64,000 nucleotides of DNA, from the NCBI GenBank assembly GCA_951802425.1, contig OX637798.1, positions 3,348,001-3,412,000 on the forward strand, read 5' to 3'. Numbering within the stretch: the first letter of the stretch is position 1; every line of letters starts with the position of its first letter. This DNA comes from Clavaria fumosa. Lineage: Eukaryota; Basidiomycota; Agaricomycetes; Agaricales; Clavariaceae. The notes below the pieces were generated by a model. That model was not told where the DNA came from, did no database searches, and was given only the letters and a program-made list of their open reading frames with translations. Both the position numbers and the translations under genes were made by a program. Of this stretch, positions 27,901-38,096 are shown one piece after another.

Positions 27901-29027
27901 CGCTCTATGGCCTCAAACAAGCTGGCAGACAGTGGAAGATAAAGCTAGGAGAAACTTTGAAGCGACTAGGCTTTACCAACAGCACAGCTGATGACTGCCT
28001 TTACATGAAGAAACGAGGAGATGGGATAGATGCACTGGTGCTGGTGTACGTCGACGATATGGTCATTGCAGCAAAGGATATTCGGACCGTAGAATGGTTC
28101 AAGGGGGAACTTGGAAACGTGTTTCAGATCTCAGATTTGGGCAAGCTGAAACACATACTAGGGATTAGGGTGCAGCGTGATCGCCCAAGCCGAGCCATCC
28201 GATTGGACCAATCCGCTTATATCCGAGGTTTACTCTCACGGTACAAAATGGAAGATTCCACGCCTGTCGCCACGCCGGCAACCATCAAGGGACGACTCTC
28301 GGCCCTTGATTGCCCTGCTACTAGTGCTGACCGCACCGCATACAACGACTTTGCCGCTGGTCTGAATTACCTCGAATGTCTTGGAGGCGTCCTCTATGCT
28401 ACCCAAACCCGCCCCGACATCCAGTATGCGACTAACGTCTGCGCACAGTTTGGATCCAACCCTGGAAAGCCCCACCTTATGGCCTTGAAGCACATTCTAC
28501 GCTACCTCAAAGGTACGACAAACTACGGTTTGGTCTTAGGTGGCAAAAATGACACCATCGACGTGGTCGGATGGACGGACTCTGACTGGGCGCAAGATCT
28601 CGCCGACCGACGATCCACTGCGGGATTTATCTTTGATGTCGCTGGAGGAACCGTCTCTTGGGCCTCAAAGAAGCAGCCCACCGTCGCATTATCCACCGTG
28701 GAAGCGGAGTATATGGCCTCAGCAAATGCGACCAAGGAGGCGATTTGGCTACGTACCTTGCTTTCTGACCTGGGTTTCCCTCAATCTGTCACTACCGTCA
28801 TTCACGCCGATAACCAGGGCTGTATCGCACTCGCCAAGAACCCCGTTGCTCACTCGCGAGCAAAACATATCGATATTCGACACCATTTCCTCCGCGAACG
28901 TGTCGCTACCGGCGAGGTCTCGTTCAAGTATTGCCCGACGACCCAGATGATAGCCGATATCCTCACGAAGCCGCTCCCCCGCGACTTGTTCGAGCGATTT
29001 CGTACTATGCTGGGAGTCATTGAATAG
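24918..29027 (+). CDS. Copia Gag-Pol polyprotein, intact
   Basis: About 1369 codons in one frame. Order of domains (residues from the ATG at 24918, reading MDAFRFPKLNGQNYANW): Gag; CCHC zinc knuckle CWKCKETGHWGNQC (about 248); aspartic protease DCGATAHM (about 315); integrase HHCC (WHRRMGHLH about 448, CEGCAMGK about 483) and DDE core with TDNGTEL (about 575) and PYGPEQNGIVERF; reverse transcriptase (QVDVVGAYLRGDL about 957, YVDDMV about 1045); RNase H (WTDSDWAQD about 1219, VEAEYMA, HADNQGCIAL). The protease-integrase-RT order defines Copia. An upstream in-frame ATG (24882) overlaps the putative primer site, and one at 24819 is inside the LTR, so 24918 is preferred. Gag and Pol are in one frame, so their ratio must be set by other means. 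Confidence 0.95.
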   Translation: MDAFRFPKLNGQNYANWSVHMKSVLQAKYLWLVVTGTEACPARPADPSPESAPSDDDRMKLREYLDWVTRDGAAQGLMRSATDESQWPHVTSCETSKDMWDVWKQVHQTNQQSINIHYFFEELYTRKYIDGALMADHIAAILDIRDRIIQAGEAIPDLHIARAMILSLPKTLSWEMIKIQLFDIKVLTSDIVSTKLQTEANRRIREKPGGGQTALQASTKSKKGSGRGNGQNRPKGKYGRGPQPEDVCWKCKETGHWGNQCPNAPQEHDDNKKRGHSHGKASAHAATCDLLDLVPRTAGSVFMATQPDPIVKVILDCGATAHMFHDRSFFSSYTRTTGYSVSVGDARNVPVGGYGCVRLRIKVPGGHHTMVLHGVMHVPKLAINLISLGALQSDGASYRSTKDGLLVMQGRDEILHAELRSGLYFVDCVRADAAAAYEVSSGASLRTWHRRMGHLHLGAIRELARTGMVKGLTISSSDYDRVCEGCAMGKSHRLPLPKRSETKYGPMDLIVADLTGPMKVETWTGMRYALVIVEVSSRFGMARLLKTKDEAPDMLKEIITLLERQSRQKLKCLHTDNGTELVNDRVDELCSRNGIRHETSVPYGPEQNGIVERFIATCFEMVRCMLHSSHMDSRYWGEALMYAIHIRNLSPTAAIADVVPYEAWTGRKPDVSHLRIFGSIAYVNIPKKVRGGKLEPTAVKCRLLGWWADETKGYRLEDIETKKLITSRDVRFVENIEPADIAVIEGDDTPSEVDDLRERRPTEPSDVPVVPTDVDDAVESIERLEVAEEVGENLPQEAVVPPPHRERPTRARRQPARLDQAATEEEVDRAIQRGEHHVFVARDGDPRTYREAMLSPHAKEWEKAVTAEFEQLRTFGTFEWVPKVPDGRKAIGSRIVFQTKRDGNGNVVRYKARVVAKGYSQVPGQDFTATFASVARLTTLRTLLSMAAREDWLLHQVDVVGAYLRGDLEEEIYLEPPDGARTSEKDKRVWRLQRPLYGLKQAGRQWKIKLGETLKRLGFTNSTADDCLYMKKRGDGIDALVLVYVDDMVIAAKDIRTVEWFKGELGNVFQISDLGKLKHILGIRVQRDRPSRAIRLDQSAYIRGLLSRYKMEDSTPVATPATIKGRLSALDCPATSADRTAYNDFAAGLNYLECLGGVLYATQTRPDIQYATNVCAQFGSNPGKPHLMALKHILRYLKGTTNYGLVLGGKNDTIDVVGWTDSDWAQDLADRRSTAGFIFDVAGGTVSWASKKQPTVALSTVEAEYMASANATKEAIWLRTLLSDLGFPQSVTTVIHADNQGCIALAKNPVAHSRAKHIDIRHHFLRERVATGEVSFKYCPTTQMIADILTKPLPRDLFERFRTMLGVIE

Positions 29028-29048
29028 CGGCGGCTCAGCGAGTGGGAG

Positions 29049-29358
29049 TGATGAAGCGTACGCTTCGCCTCCGCTCTTACTCGCTCTCGGACTCGCTACA
29101 GAACAGGCGGCACACGCTTGCACCGCCCTTTCGATAGTTATTCCTGTTCTCCTCTCTATCTATACACCGTAGTTTACCCGTAGATACTACTTATACCGTT
29201 GTTGAACACTCGTAGGAGTTCACGCGTTCTTACCTTACCGCGTGAACTCCAGGTTAGTACTTACCCTCTGATTATTGCTACTTAAACTAACGAATACACG
29301 CGTTCTTACCTTACCGCGTGAACTCCAGTTTCGCTTCGGTGCGCCTGCGCTGTTGTGA
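29049..29358 (+). repeat. Copia 3' LTR
   Basis: 310 bp, same length as the 5' LTR. Carries the unmutated 12-bp stem GGAGTTCACGCG (29215-29226) and CGCGTGAACTCC (29239-29250). Followed by the AGTTT target duplication. Confidence 0.95.
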
Positions 29359-29906
29359 AGTTTTAACACTTTTGTACCATGAAATCATGGTATTTTTTAC
29401 CTCAAAGATACCAAGACATATTATACATCATTTCAAAGCGCCTTTCACGCCGAATTGAATGCCACAAACCGTGTGTGATTTGATGAAGAAATGAATGAGT
29501 TATGGCTAAAACAAAAAATGTGTCCTCAATGTAGCTGTGCTACGCTTTTTGGTGACTGCCAATCCAAGGTATTTTTTTTTCTCAGAGTTAGGATGCATAT
29601 TATACATCATTCTAAAGAAAATCTGATGTTTAATCCAATATCCCAAACTACTTGTGATTTCATGAAGAAATGGGTGAGATATAGTAGTTTTAAGATTTCT
29701 GTACCATGAAATCATGATATTTTTTCTCTCATAGATACCAGACATATTATACATCATTCTAAAGCAATTTTTACCGCAAATTGAATGCCACAAACCACGT
29801 GCAATTTGATCAAGAAATGAATGAGTTATGGCCAACACAAAAAAATAGTGACCTGAAAGCGGCTGTGCTCCACTCTGCCTTTCTCATCTTTTGATCTTCA
29901 ACCACC

Positions 29907-30522
29907 ATGCTGCCTCTGACTATCTTGTCTCTCCTGCTACTGTCAACATCTCCTCTTGTTTCAACACTACCCAAGACTGCTCCTATACAGGTTTTGACCC
30001 TCTTCTATCCATTACACCTGCTAACTGATCTGTGTCAGCCTTGGATCTGTGGGCCTGATAATGGTGCTCTGTACACTCTTGGGATGGGTTTAGCTGGTGT
30101 GAAGACATCTGTTGAGAGTATGAGAGACTCTTGGGTCCTGGTTCAAGGTATGTATTTGTGTCATTCCCTTCCATTCCCTCTTTTTGATCACTTTTTGTCT
30201 TTGCAATTGGGCGCTTTTTTTGGCCTTTTTGAGCAGAAAACACTTGTTCCCTTGGCCCAAACACATCTGTTAAGGGTTTGGGAGAGTCATGGGTCCTTGT
30301 TGAAGGCATGTATTTATGTCATTCTCTTTTATTTCCTCTTTTTGACCACTTTTTGTCTTTGTAATTGAGCGCTTTTTTTGGCCTTTTTGAGCAGGAGATA
30401 CTTGTTCTCTTGGCTCAAACACATCTGTTGAGGGTTTGAGAGACTCCTGGGCTCAGGCTGAAGGTGTGTCCATTGTGTTATCTCCCTCTGTCTCACATTT
30501 CTGACACCTAATATTCTGGCAG
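29907..30522 (+). CDS. 5' exons of the Helitron gene with duplicated 69-nt exon (right)
   Basis: ATG at 29907 starts a signal-peptide-like leader (MLPLTILSLLLLSTSP). The proposed splicing pattern is: exon to 30147 (donor GTATGT), intron 30148-30236 (89 nt), exon 30237-30305 (69 nt), intron 30306-30394 (89 nt, GC-AG), exon 30395-30463 (69 nt), intron 30464-30522. Coding then continues at 30523 into the long downstream frame. The two 69-nt exons encode 23-residue repeats (ENTCSLGPNTSVKGLGESW and GDTCSLGSNTSVEGLRDSW, each plus four residues), and the preceding exon ends with a partial repeat. A 48-nt in-phase segment near 29992-30039 may be a further intron. Confidence 0.6.
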
Positions 30523-32240
30523 AAGCTTATTCTCCTTTTGATGTGAGCACAAAAGTTATGGGTTCTGAAGGACAAAAAGGTGCAGTTTCTACATTAGTTT
30601 CAGATCATGATTTCACTCTGTTTTGTTCAGATTGTTTTTGGAATGCATGCTATCATTTGATTGATGCATTCCATAGGGTGTGTTATAATTTTCCTGCTGC
30701 TGCACCCCAGGAATATTTGGCATGTTATCCATCTCCCAGTTCTGTGCCCTGGGATTATTTGGCATGTTATATTTCTCCCAGTTCTGTGCCCTGGGTGGTG
30801 TGTTATAATTTGCCCAGTTCTGCACCCTGGGTGGTGTGTTATAATTCTCCCAGTACTGCGCCCTGGGATGATTTGGCATATTATATTTCACCCAGTTCTG
30901 TGCCATGGGTTGATTTGGCATGTTATACCTCTCCCAGATCTGTGCCATGGGATTTTTTGGCATATGACATTGTGCCCCACCATTATATGGTGTCTTATTA
31001 TTTTCCTGCTGTGACACAGGATTATATGATGTCTTATTACTTTCCTGCTGCTGAGCCACAGGGTTGGATGTCTCATGCACACAGTCCTGCTTATGAGGAC
31101 AGCAAACCAAGAAAAATGCTATATAGCCACAGTGGTCTAGGAGGCTCAGTCAAATTTGACTTATTTTGGTATTGTCATGTCTCCAGAAAGTGTCAGTTGC
31201 TCAGACTGCTGTTGCAAAGAAGTCTGTTCAGAAAATATGATTTTCTCTATCTTGTTCACAAACTGCTGATTGGATTCTACATAACACAAAAAAAGTCCTC
31301 TAAGCCTCCCTGTAAGCCATCCACACTGCAATCTTTAAAGTCTGGGTTGTCATTCTACAACAAGTATAACTTTTGTTACATTGGTGGAGGATTGTCTGAT
31401 TTCACCTACCAAGAACTTGAATCATATTTGACAGAAAATGGCACTCATACAATCAGTTCTGCTTACAGATTTAAGGACCACATGCCAATTTTCAAACTGA
31501 ATAGTATCCACATGACTGAGGATACAGTATTATGTACAATCCCCATTCACTTGATGGCAAGCAAATTGTCCAAATCTGAGCTCAGAAAGATAACAGACTG
31601 CCATGGAATTTACTGTCATTCAAAAATGAGACTTTCAGGAATACAGAGGATGCTGGCTGACCACATGTGCTCCAATTGTCAAGATCACATTACAATTTTT
31701 GAGAAAGTTGACAATGCAAAACAGAGGAAAGCTGTTAATATGAAAGCAGTGAAGAAATATCAGTCTGAGAAAGGTCAAGGATATAAGAAAGCACATCTTG
31801 CTGCAGTCAAATTAGACCAAGAGAAGCAAGGAGAGAAATTCAAGATGACTAATCTGGTGGCAGCCAAAAAATATCAGGATACACAAGGAGAGAAATTCAA
31901 GATAGCCCATTTGGTGGCAGCCAAAAAATATCAGGATACTCAAGGGGAAGCACACAAAATAGTCAATCTGCTATCTGTTAAAAAGTACCAGGATACTCGA
32001 GGGGAAGCACACAAAATAGTCAATCTGCTATCTGTTAAAAAGTACCAGAGCAAGAATGCAGAGAAATACAGATTGTCCAACTTGGAAGCTGTTAACAAAT
32101 ATCAGGTTTCAAAAAGATTGCCTGCATTTCCTCCACCTATTCAACATCTGAACTACAGCACAAGATTATATCTGGTGCTTGTGAACAGATGTCTCCTAGT
32201 AACTTTTCTGAATCTGGATGTGCAGTTTGTGGAAGACTAA
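30523..32240 (+). pseudogene. N-terminal half of the Helitron protein, right copy, frameshifted at its end
   Basis: Long open frame following the duplicated exons. It contains SPFDVSTKVMGSEGQKG, then a region of SSVPWDYLACY-type repeats (30690-30965), SLFRKYDFLYLVHKL, a Cys-bearing block (CHGIYCHSKMRLSG, MCSNCQDHITIF), and five or six Lys-rich repeats of the type VKKYQDTRGEAHK. One base is missing near 32142 (ATTCAAC against ATTCCAAC on the left), which throws the reading frame out just as Rep begins, so the last 30 residues to 32240 are spurious. Confidence 0.7.
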
Positions 32241-35154
32241 CCATGAGCATAAACTTGCTGAACCTGTCAAAACTGAAGCTGGACTTAACTATCTTGACAC
32301 AGCCAAGAGTTACACAGAAGGAATGTTTAGCCTCCAGTGATGCAATCCAGGGTATAGAAGGTCCTATATTGGAGGAAGGTCTTGACAAAATATGCAAAAC
32401 ATGCCATGCATCACTTGTTAAAGGAAAAATACCTAAAATGGCACTGGCCAATGGCAAATGGATAGGCAAAGTTCCAAAGGAGTTAGCAGACTTGTCATTC
32501 ACAGAGCAGCTCATGGTCTCTCGTGTTCGTCATAACTGATGTATTATCAAAGTCTCTTCTGGTATGCATAAAATGAAAGCAAATGCAATTTCCTTTGCTA
32601 ATCCCATACCAAAAGTATATGATGTTTTACCACCACCAATGGTGGAATTGGATGAAGTCTTGGCATTTATCTATACAGGACCTTGTCAACCAACTAAAGC
32701 AGATTTGGAAAGGACTCCACTTTTAGTCAGGAAGGACAAAGTGAGATCTGCCTTAGAGTGGCTTAAACTCAATCATCCTGACTATTATGACTTAGAAATT
32801 TCTCTGAGAAATCTTGACAAATATCCTGATAATGGACCTCCAGTTGTGATTGAGTATCATGAGTCATTTACAAACAAAGCTCCTGAAGCAACATCCACTT
32901 ATGACAATGAATTGGAGGATGGTACTGTAACAGGTAAATGCCCATTTGTTGTTCATGGACTTACAGGAGAAGAGTATGGTAACAAAACAGCCAAGGCTTT
33001 GAAAGCCATTGCACTCAGGCATTTAACTAGCAACAAAGGTATACTTGCAATTGGACATAGAAAAAACCAGAGTCTATTTATGGAAATCCACAGCTATTTC
33101 CTCAAATGATGCCTTGGCTGTTTCCATATGAGCTTGGTGGGATTGGGAATGCATTACAAGAAGGTCATGTATCAGATATTGCACACAAAAGACATTTGCT
33201 CCTGTATTAGGCTTGGTCATGAGTCCCGGTCACTCACAGATCTCCACAGGTAAACTCGTGGGAAAACCCATGAGTCAGGAAACTCGTGAGTCTGAGTTTG
33301 CCTACTGTGGGCTTTTTGAGGATCTTTGAGGATCTGAGTCAATGGTCTTGACAAGATTTTGGGTGGTGAATCATCAATTACTTGTGAGTACTTGTGAGTA
33401 CTTGTCATGAGTACTCATGGGGATGAGTTTCCCACAGATCCAAGTAAGGCCCCATGCACCATGAGTTACCTGCACACACGGATCCAGGTGATCCGCAAGT
33501 GCACTCGTGACCAAGCCTATCCTGTATCATGACAAAAGATTCCAGAAGGTCCCTTAAAGCAAGGCACAACTGGTGGTTATCTTCTTGCAGAAAGATCAAA
33601 GTTTGAAGACATTTCTAAACAGCTTATGGAAGTTGACTTGCATACACTTGAAAGACTCATAAAGAAAATGGAAGATGGAGAAAAAATCATGCCTGAAACA
33701 GATGAAGAGAAAAACTGCTTCCAGCTGATTAAAGATTTGGACCATGCTGGTGGATGTGTCAATGGATCAATTACCAGCAAAAAGTATATGCATAATGAGA
33801 TTTGGGCACTGACTTCATTCTTGGGTGCACCTTCATGGTTTATCACATTTGCACCAGCAGACAATAAGCATCCAATATCATTGTACTTTGCTAACAAGGA
33901 AGAAACATTTAGTCCTGACTTGAGAGATTATGGTGAGAGATACAGGTTGATAGCTCAGAATCCAGTAGCTGGAGCCAGGTTCTTCCATTTCATGTGTGAA
34001 ATGTTTATCAAGCATGTACTTGGTGTTGGCACAGATCATCCTGGCATCTATGGTGAAACAGGTGGCTTTTATAGCACAGTTGAGCAACAAGGTAGACTTA
34101 CATTACATTTGCATTTACTTTTGTGGATCAGAGGATCACTGTCACCACAGGAAATCAGAGAAAAGATTATGGATCCTAACTCAGATTTTCAGAGAAAATT
34201 GGCCGAGCATCTTGAAAGTGTGCATGTTGGTGAATTTTTGACAGGAAGCATGGATGAGGTTGAGGCTCAGATTGAGTCTAATAAGTGGGACAGAAACTAT
34301 AAAGACCCTGTGCAGACTCTTCCTGAGGCTCCTCCTACTCTGTGTAACACTCCTGGTGATAACTGTGAGCAATGCAGTGACCTTAAAGACTGTCCCAATT
34401 TAAGTATACAGTAGATGATATCATCTTTAAATCAAATGTTCACAACTGCAGAAGAAATCAAACAACTGGAGAGAAGTCAAATAAAAAGGACAAACCTACC
34501 TGCATCAATAAACATGGAAACTGTAAAGCCAGATTTCCCAGGGAAGTGTTTAAGCAGACAGAGGTTGACCCTAAGACTGGAGCATTGAATATTAAAAAGG
34601 GTGAACCATGGATCAATACTTTGACACCAGTTGTCACATATCTGCTCAGATGCAACACAGATGTTACTAGTCTTCTCTCTGGAACAGCAATTAAGGCTGT
34701 AATAGCATATGTATCAGATTATGTAACCAAGCCTGGCCTGAAAACATACAGTATATTTGATACAATCCAAAGTGTATTCAGGTGAAATTCTGTGATGCTG
34801 GGAGGTTCAATTAGTTGCAAAGAGAAGGCCAGAAAACTGGTAATTCAAATTATCAATAGTCTGACAGCAAAGATGGAGATTGGTGGACCAATGCCCTCAC
34901 TATATCTACTTGGGAATCCTGACCACTATACCAGTCACAACTTTGTCCCTTTATTTTGGAAAAATTATGTCAGAGAGGTCATGAAGGCCTGGAAATCAGC
35001 TGAAGACATGGGTGTGGACCAATCAGATAAAGTGCTAGTGCACAAAAGTAAAGACCAAACAACCTATGTGGGCTATTCATCAGTACATGACTACATATAT
35101 AGACCAGAGGTGCACAGTGACAAAACACTTTATGAATGGACCACAAATGGCTAA
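32142..35154 (+). pseudogene. Helitron Rep region, right copy, decayed
   Basis: Colinear with the open 930-codon frame at 8525-11317. Rep motifs are still visible: TLHLHLLLW (near 34100) and AYVSDYVTKP (near 34708). Lesions: frameshift at 32142, TGA at 32537-32539, a frameshift near 33060, the MITE at 33208-33519, loss of about 38 nt near 33554, loss of 4 nt near 34393, and a TGA at 34783-34785 in place of CGA. It cannot encode a full Rep. Confidence 0.85.
33208..33519. mobile_element. hAT-type MITE, 312 bp, right copy
   Basis: Same TIRs (TAGGCTTGGTCA) and length as 11980-12291. The 8-bp duplication is TCCTGTAT (33200-33207 and 33520-33527). The empty site is present in the left copy (ATGATACAGGAGC near 10178). 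Sequence identity with the other MITE is high, so the two insertions are likely of similar age or from one active source. Confidence 0.93.
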
Positions 35155-35435
35155 AAAAAATCAAGAGACCATTTAAATTTAAACAGGTAAAGGTCAGTGA
35201 TTCTGATGCTGAAAATGGTGCTCAAGTGGAAACAGCCTTGATGCCAAAGCTGACACTGTCAGAACCACAAAGTGACTGTGACTATGATGACTCTACCAGT
35301 GATGTCTCTGTCTCTGATTTTGATTTTGATAACAATCATTTCCACAGTGATCATGTTGTAGAGACTAACCCAGGTCAACAATTTCTTAGGGAGCATCCAC
35401 TTTATGAAACACATGTAATTCAATACAACTCCTGA
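35136..35435 (+). CDS. Rep-helicase linker ORF (right copy)
   Basis: Counterpart of 8244-8543, with the same overlap with the Rep frame at an A8 run and the same in-frame TGA at 35433-35435 just before the helicase. It encodes a Ser/Asp-rich linker. Confidence 0.6.
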   Translation: MDHKWLKKIKRPFKFKQVKVSDSDAENGAQVETALMPKLTLSEPQSDCDYDDSTSDVSVSDFDFDNNHFHSDHVVETNPGQQFLREHPLYETHVIQYNS

Positions 35436-35459
35436 AAGGATGTCACTGTTCCTAACTTT

Positions 35460-37333
35460 GTGGGTGGATCACTGCCAAGAAGGGACTTTGGGGACAGAGA
35501 GTACTACTGCATTACCATGTTGACTTTGTTTAAGCCTTGGAGAAGTGGCAAAGATTTGAAAAATGAAATTGACACATGGGATGAGACATTTACAAATCAT
35601 AGCTTCACTACACATCAACTCAAACTCATGGACAATTTCAATATCAGATATGAGTGCAATGATGCCAGAGATGACTTTTCCACTCAGATAAAGAAGGGCA
35701 CAGAGTTGGGAGGCATTTTCCCATCATGGTTGACCACCACTGCTGTTGAAAATATTGATGAAAGTGACTGTGGTGATGACTTTGGCAATGGTGAGGGTGA
35801 TAATGATGAAGACTATGGTGTCAATAAGTACGCAACACCTGGACAACATGGATTGGCACTGCAAGCTGAAATGGAAGCAGCAGAGAATAGTGTTAGAGGT
35901 GCAGGATGGCTTGATGACAGCCCAGATGGACCATGTGAAATTTGTGTTGACCCAATCCAGCCTGAAGTTGTACAATCAAGCCTTGCTTGGAAGACAGCAG
36001 TGCAGGAACAGAGACAGAAGGTCCTTGAAGAGAGAAGCAAGCATCACAGCTTAAGTGACCAAAAAGGACTTTCTGAATATACAGATCCCAATGCCAATGA
36101 TGTCAGAATTGTAGACCAGTCTTACCTGACCAAAAACTTCAAGGCCAAGTCCAACTCTTCACAAATATTCATTGATCAAACTGTAACAAGTTTCAATTTA
36201 AAAAATGCTGAGCAAGAAAGAGCATTCAGAGTCATTGCCAATCATGCTTCAACACCTCAATATGAGCAGTTGAATATGTATCTGGGTGGTATGGGAGGCA
36301 CAGGAAAATCTCAAGTCATTAAGGCACTCATGTCATTTTTCAAGCACAGAAATGAGTCTCATAGATTTGTTGTACTTGCACCAACTGGAACTGCTGCAGC
36401 TCTTCTTGGTGGCTCAACATATCATTCATTTCTTGGAATAAGATCAGGCAATACTAGTGCAAAAAATGCAAGTGTAACTATTTCTCAGCTCAGAGGAAGG
36501 GTTGAAGGTGTTGACTATATATTTTTGGATGAACTTTCAATGCTGTCCTGCCATGATATGTATAAAATTAGCTCTCAGCTTGCCAAGGCCATGAATGTCT
36601 CTCACTTGCCATTTGGTGGACTTAACATGATATTCTCAGGTGATTTTGCTCAGCTACCTCCTGTTGGTGGTGCATCTCTATATAGTGGTGGTGTAGGAAC
36701 ACAACCTGACCCTGGACTAAGACCACATCTTCAGGAATCTGCAATTGGAAAGGCTTTGTGGCATCAAGTGACTACAGTTGTCATCTTGAGAGAGAACATG
36801 AGACAAAAGACACAGACTCCAGAAGATAAGGCATTAAGAACTGCATTGGTTAATATGAGATATGGTGCCTGTACACCTGAAGACATTAAATTTTTGAGAT
36901 CAAGGATTGCTGGAATGCAGCCTGGGCAGCCCAAAGTATCATCAAAGTACTTCAGGAATGTGGCAATAATATGTGGGATTCATACCCAAAAAGACATGAT
37001 TAATCACCTTGGATGTCAAAGATTTGCAGATGAAACAGGCCAAAAGCTCACCAACTTTTACTCCATTGATAGATGGGCTCAAGATTCTGATCAAGTCAAC
37101 AGAAGAAAAGGAAAGGCAATGTCATCTTCTAGACTCAGACATACATCCAATGAGATTAACTTTGATGATCAGCTGGAAATCTGGAAAGTCTGCCCTGGAG
37201 CAACTGAGCATTTTCCAGGCAAGTTATCTCTTTGCATAGGCATGCCTATCATGATTAGAAATAATGATGCCACTGAACTTTGCATCACAAAGGGCCAGGA
37301 AGGATTTGTAGCTGGTTGGCAATCAACAGTGGG
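35460..37333 (+). pseudogene. PIF1-like helicase, right copy, 5' part, split by Gypsy
   Basis: Open helicase frame with GGMGGTGKS, IFLDELSML, SGDFAQLPPVGG and RENMRQ. Unlike the left copy it keeps Trp (TGG) at the position of the left nonsense codon. The Gypsy inserted after AGWQSTVG at 37333 duplicated GTGGG. The remainder of the helicase is at 45279-45860. Before that insertion this copy's helicase was probably functional from GGSLPRRDFG onward. Confidence 0.85.
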
Positions 37334-38056
37334 TGTTATGACCCCATCCGCTTGCATAAGCACGATCCCCGCTCCAGACTCCGAGTTCCGTACCAGCCCC
37401 GATCCACTCTGCCATAACTCCGTGCACTCTGCTCCACACCTTCATTGGACTTTACTCTGCCGGCCTTTGGACCGTTCGGACTTCGTTCTAGAACCTTCTC
37501 CCTCCATCCCCTTGTTCTGTTTACCATTGAGAGGATACCCTTGACCCATGGGAGTCACTTTTTTGTTGTTGTTTCTTTGTTCCATGAAAATTGCACAGGC
37601 ACATGTGGTGAAACTCTCCTAGTAATTTGATATGTACATTGTTTCACATTACTCCTATACTCTGTCCTTGCAGTATAAGTTTCCACCTGTATCTCCCTGC
37701 TCCTCAGTTCGAATATTAACGTCTCTTGATCCTAAAAACATCTCTGAGCTTTCGTCCTCATTGTCCTCGATGTTCTCCACGTCATCCAACCAACTCCAAC
37801 CCACTCCGACGGACTCCGATCACTTCGGAGTTTGACTTACATTCTGATTCTCTCTTAGGTATTGTTCTTGTTTGATAAATAGGGACAAGTATATATGTGG
37901 TGGCACAACACATACGTTGAGGCTGCAGTCCCATAAGTCTCCTTCCTCTTGTTTACTTCTCTGTTCACCGATATCAGACTCCGACCAGACTCCAATAGAA
38001 CATCACCACTCTGCTCCACTAACCCCTTCGCTGCTAACCTTGTTAGGACCGTGACA
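37334..38056 (+). repeat. Gypsy 5' LTR
   Basis: 723 bp, TG...CA. It differs from the 3' LTR at more than ten sites that trace to CpG. At some of them this copy shows TpG where the 3' LTR shows CpA, so both derive from one lost CpG. Confidence 0.95.
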
Positions 38057-38096
38057 GTATATTCGAACTTCAAACCTTGTATAGGCAAACTTAACA

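Larger units (their letters stand above)
24568..29358 (+). mobile_element. Complete Copia-type LTR retrotransposon
   Basis: Two 310-bp LTRs (24568-24877 and 29049-29358) flank a single intact gag-pol ORF. The target duplication is AGTTT (24563-24567 and 29359-29363); the empty site survives in the left Helitron copy. LTRs begin TGATGAAG and end TTGTGA, so the 3' end is not canonical CA. The LTRs differ at six positions, all CpG in the 3' LTR and TpG or CpA in the 5' LTR. A purine-rich GAGTGGGAG precedes the 3' LTR. It is probably the youngest insertion in this copy and potentially autonomous. Confidence 0.95.
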
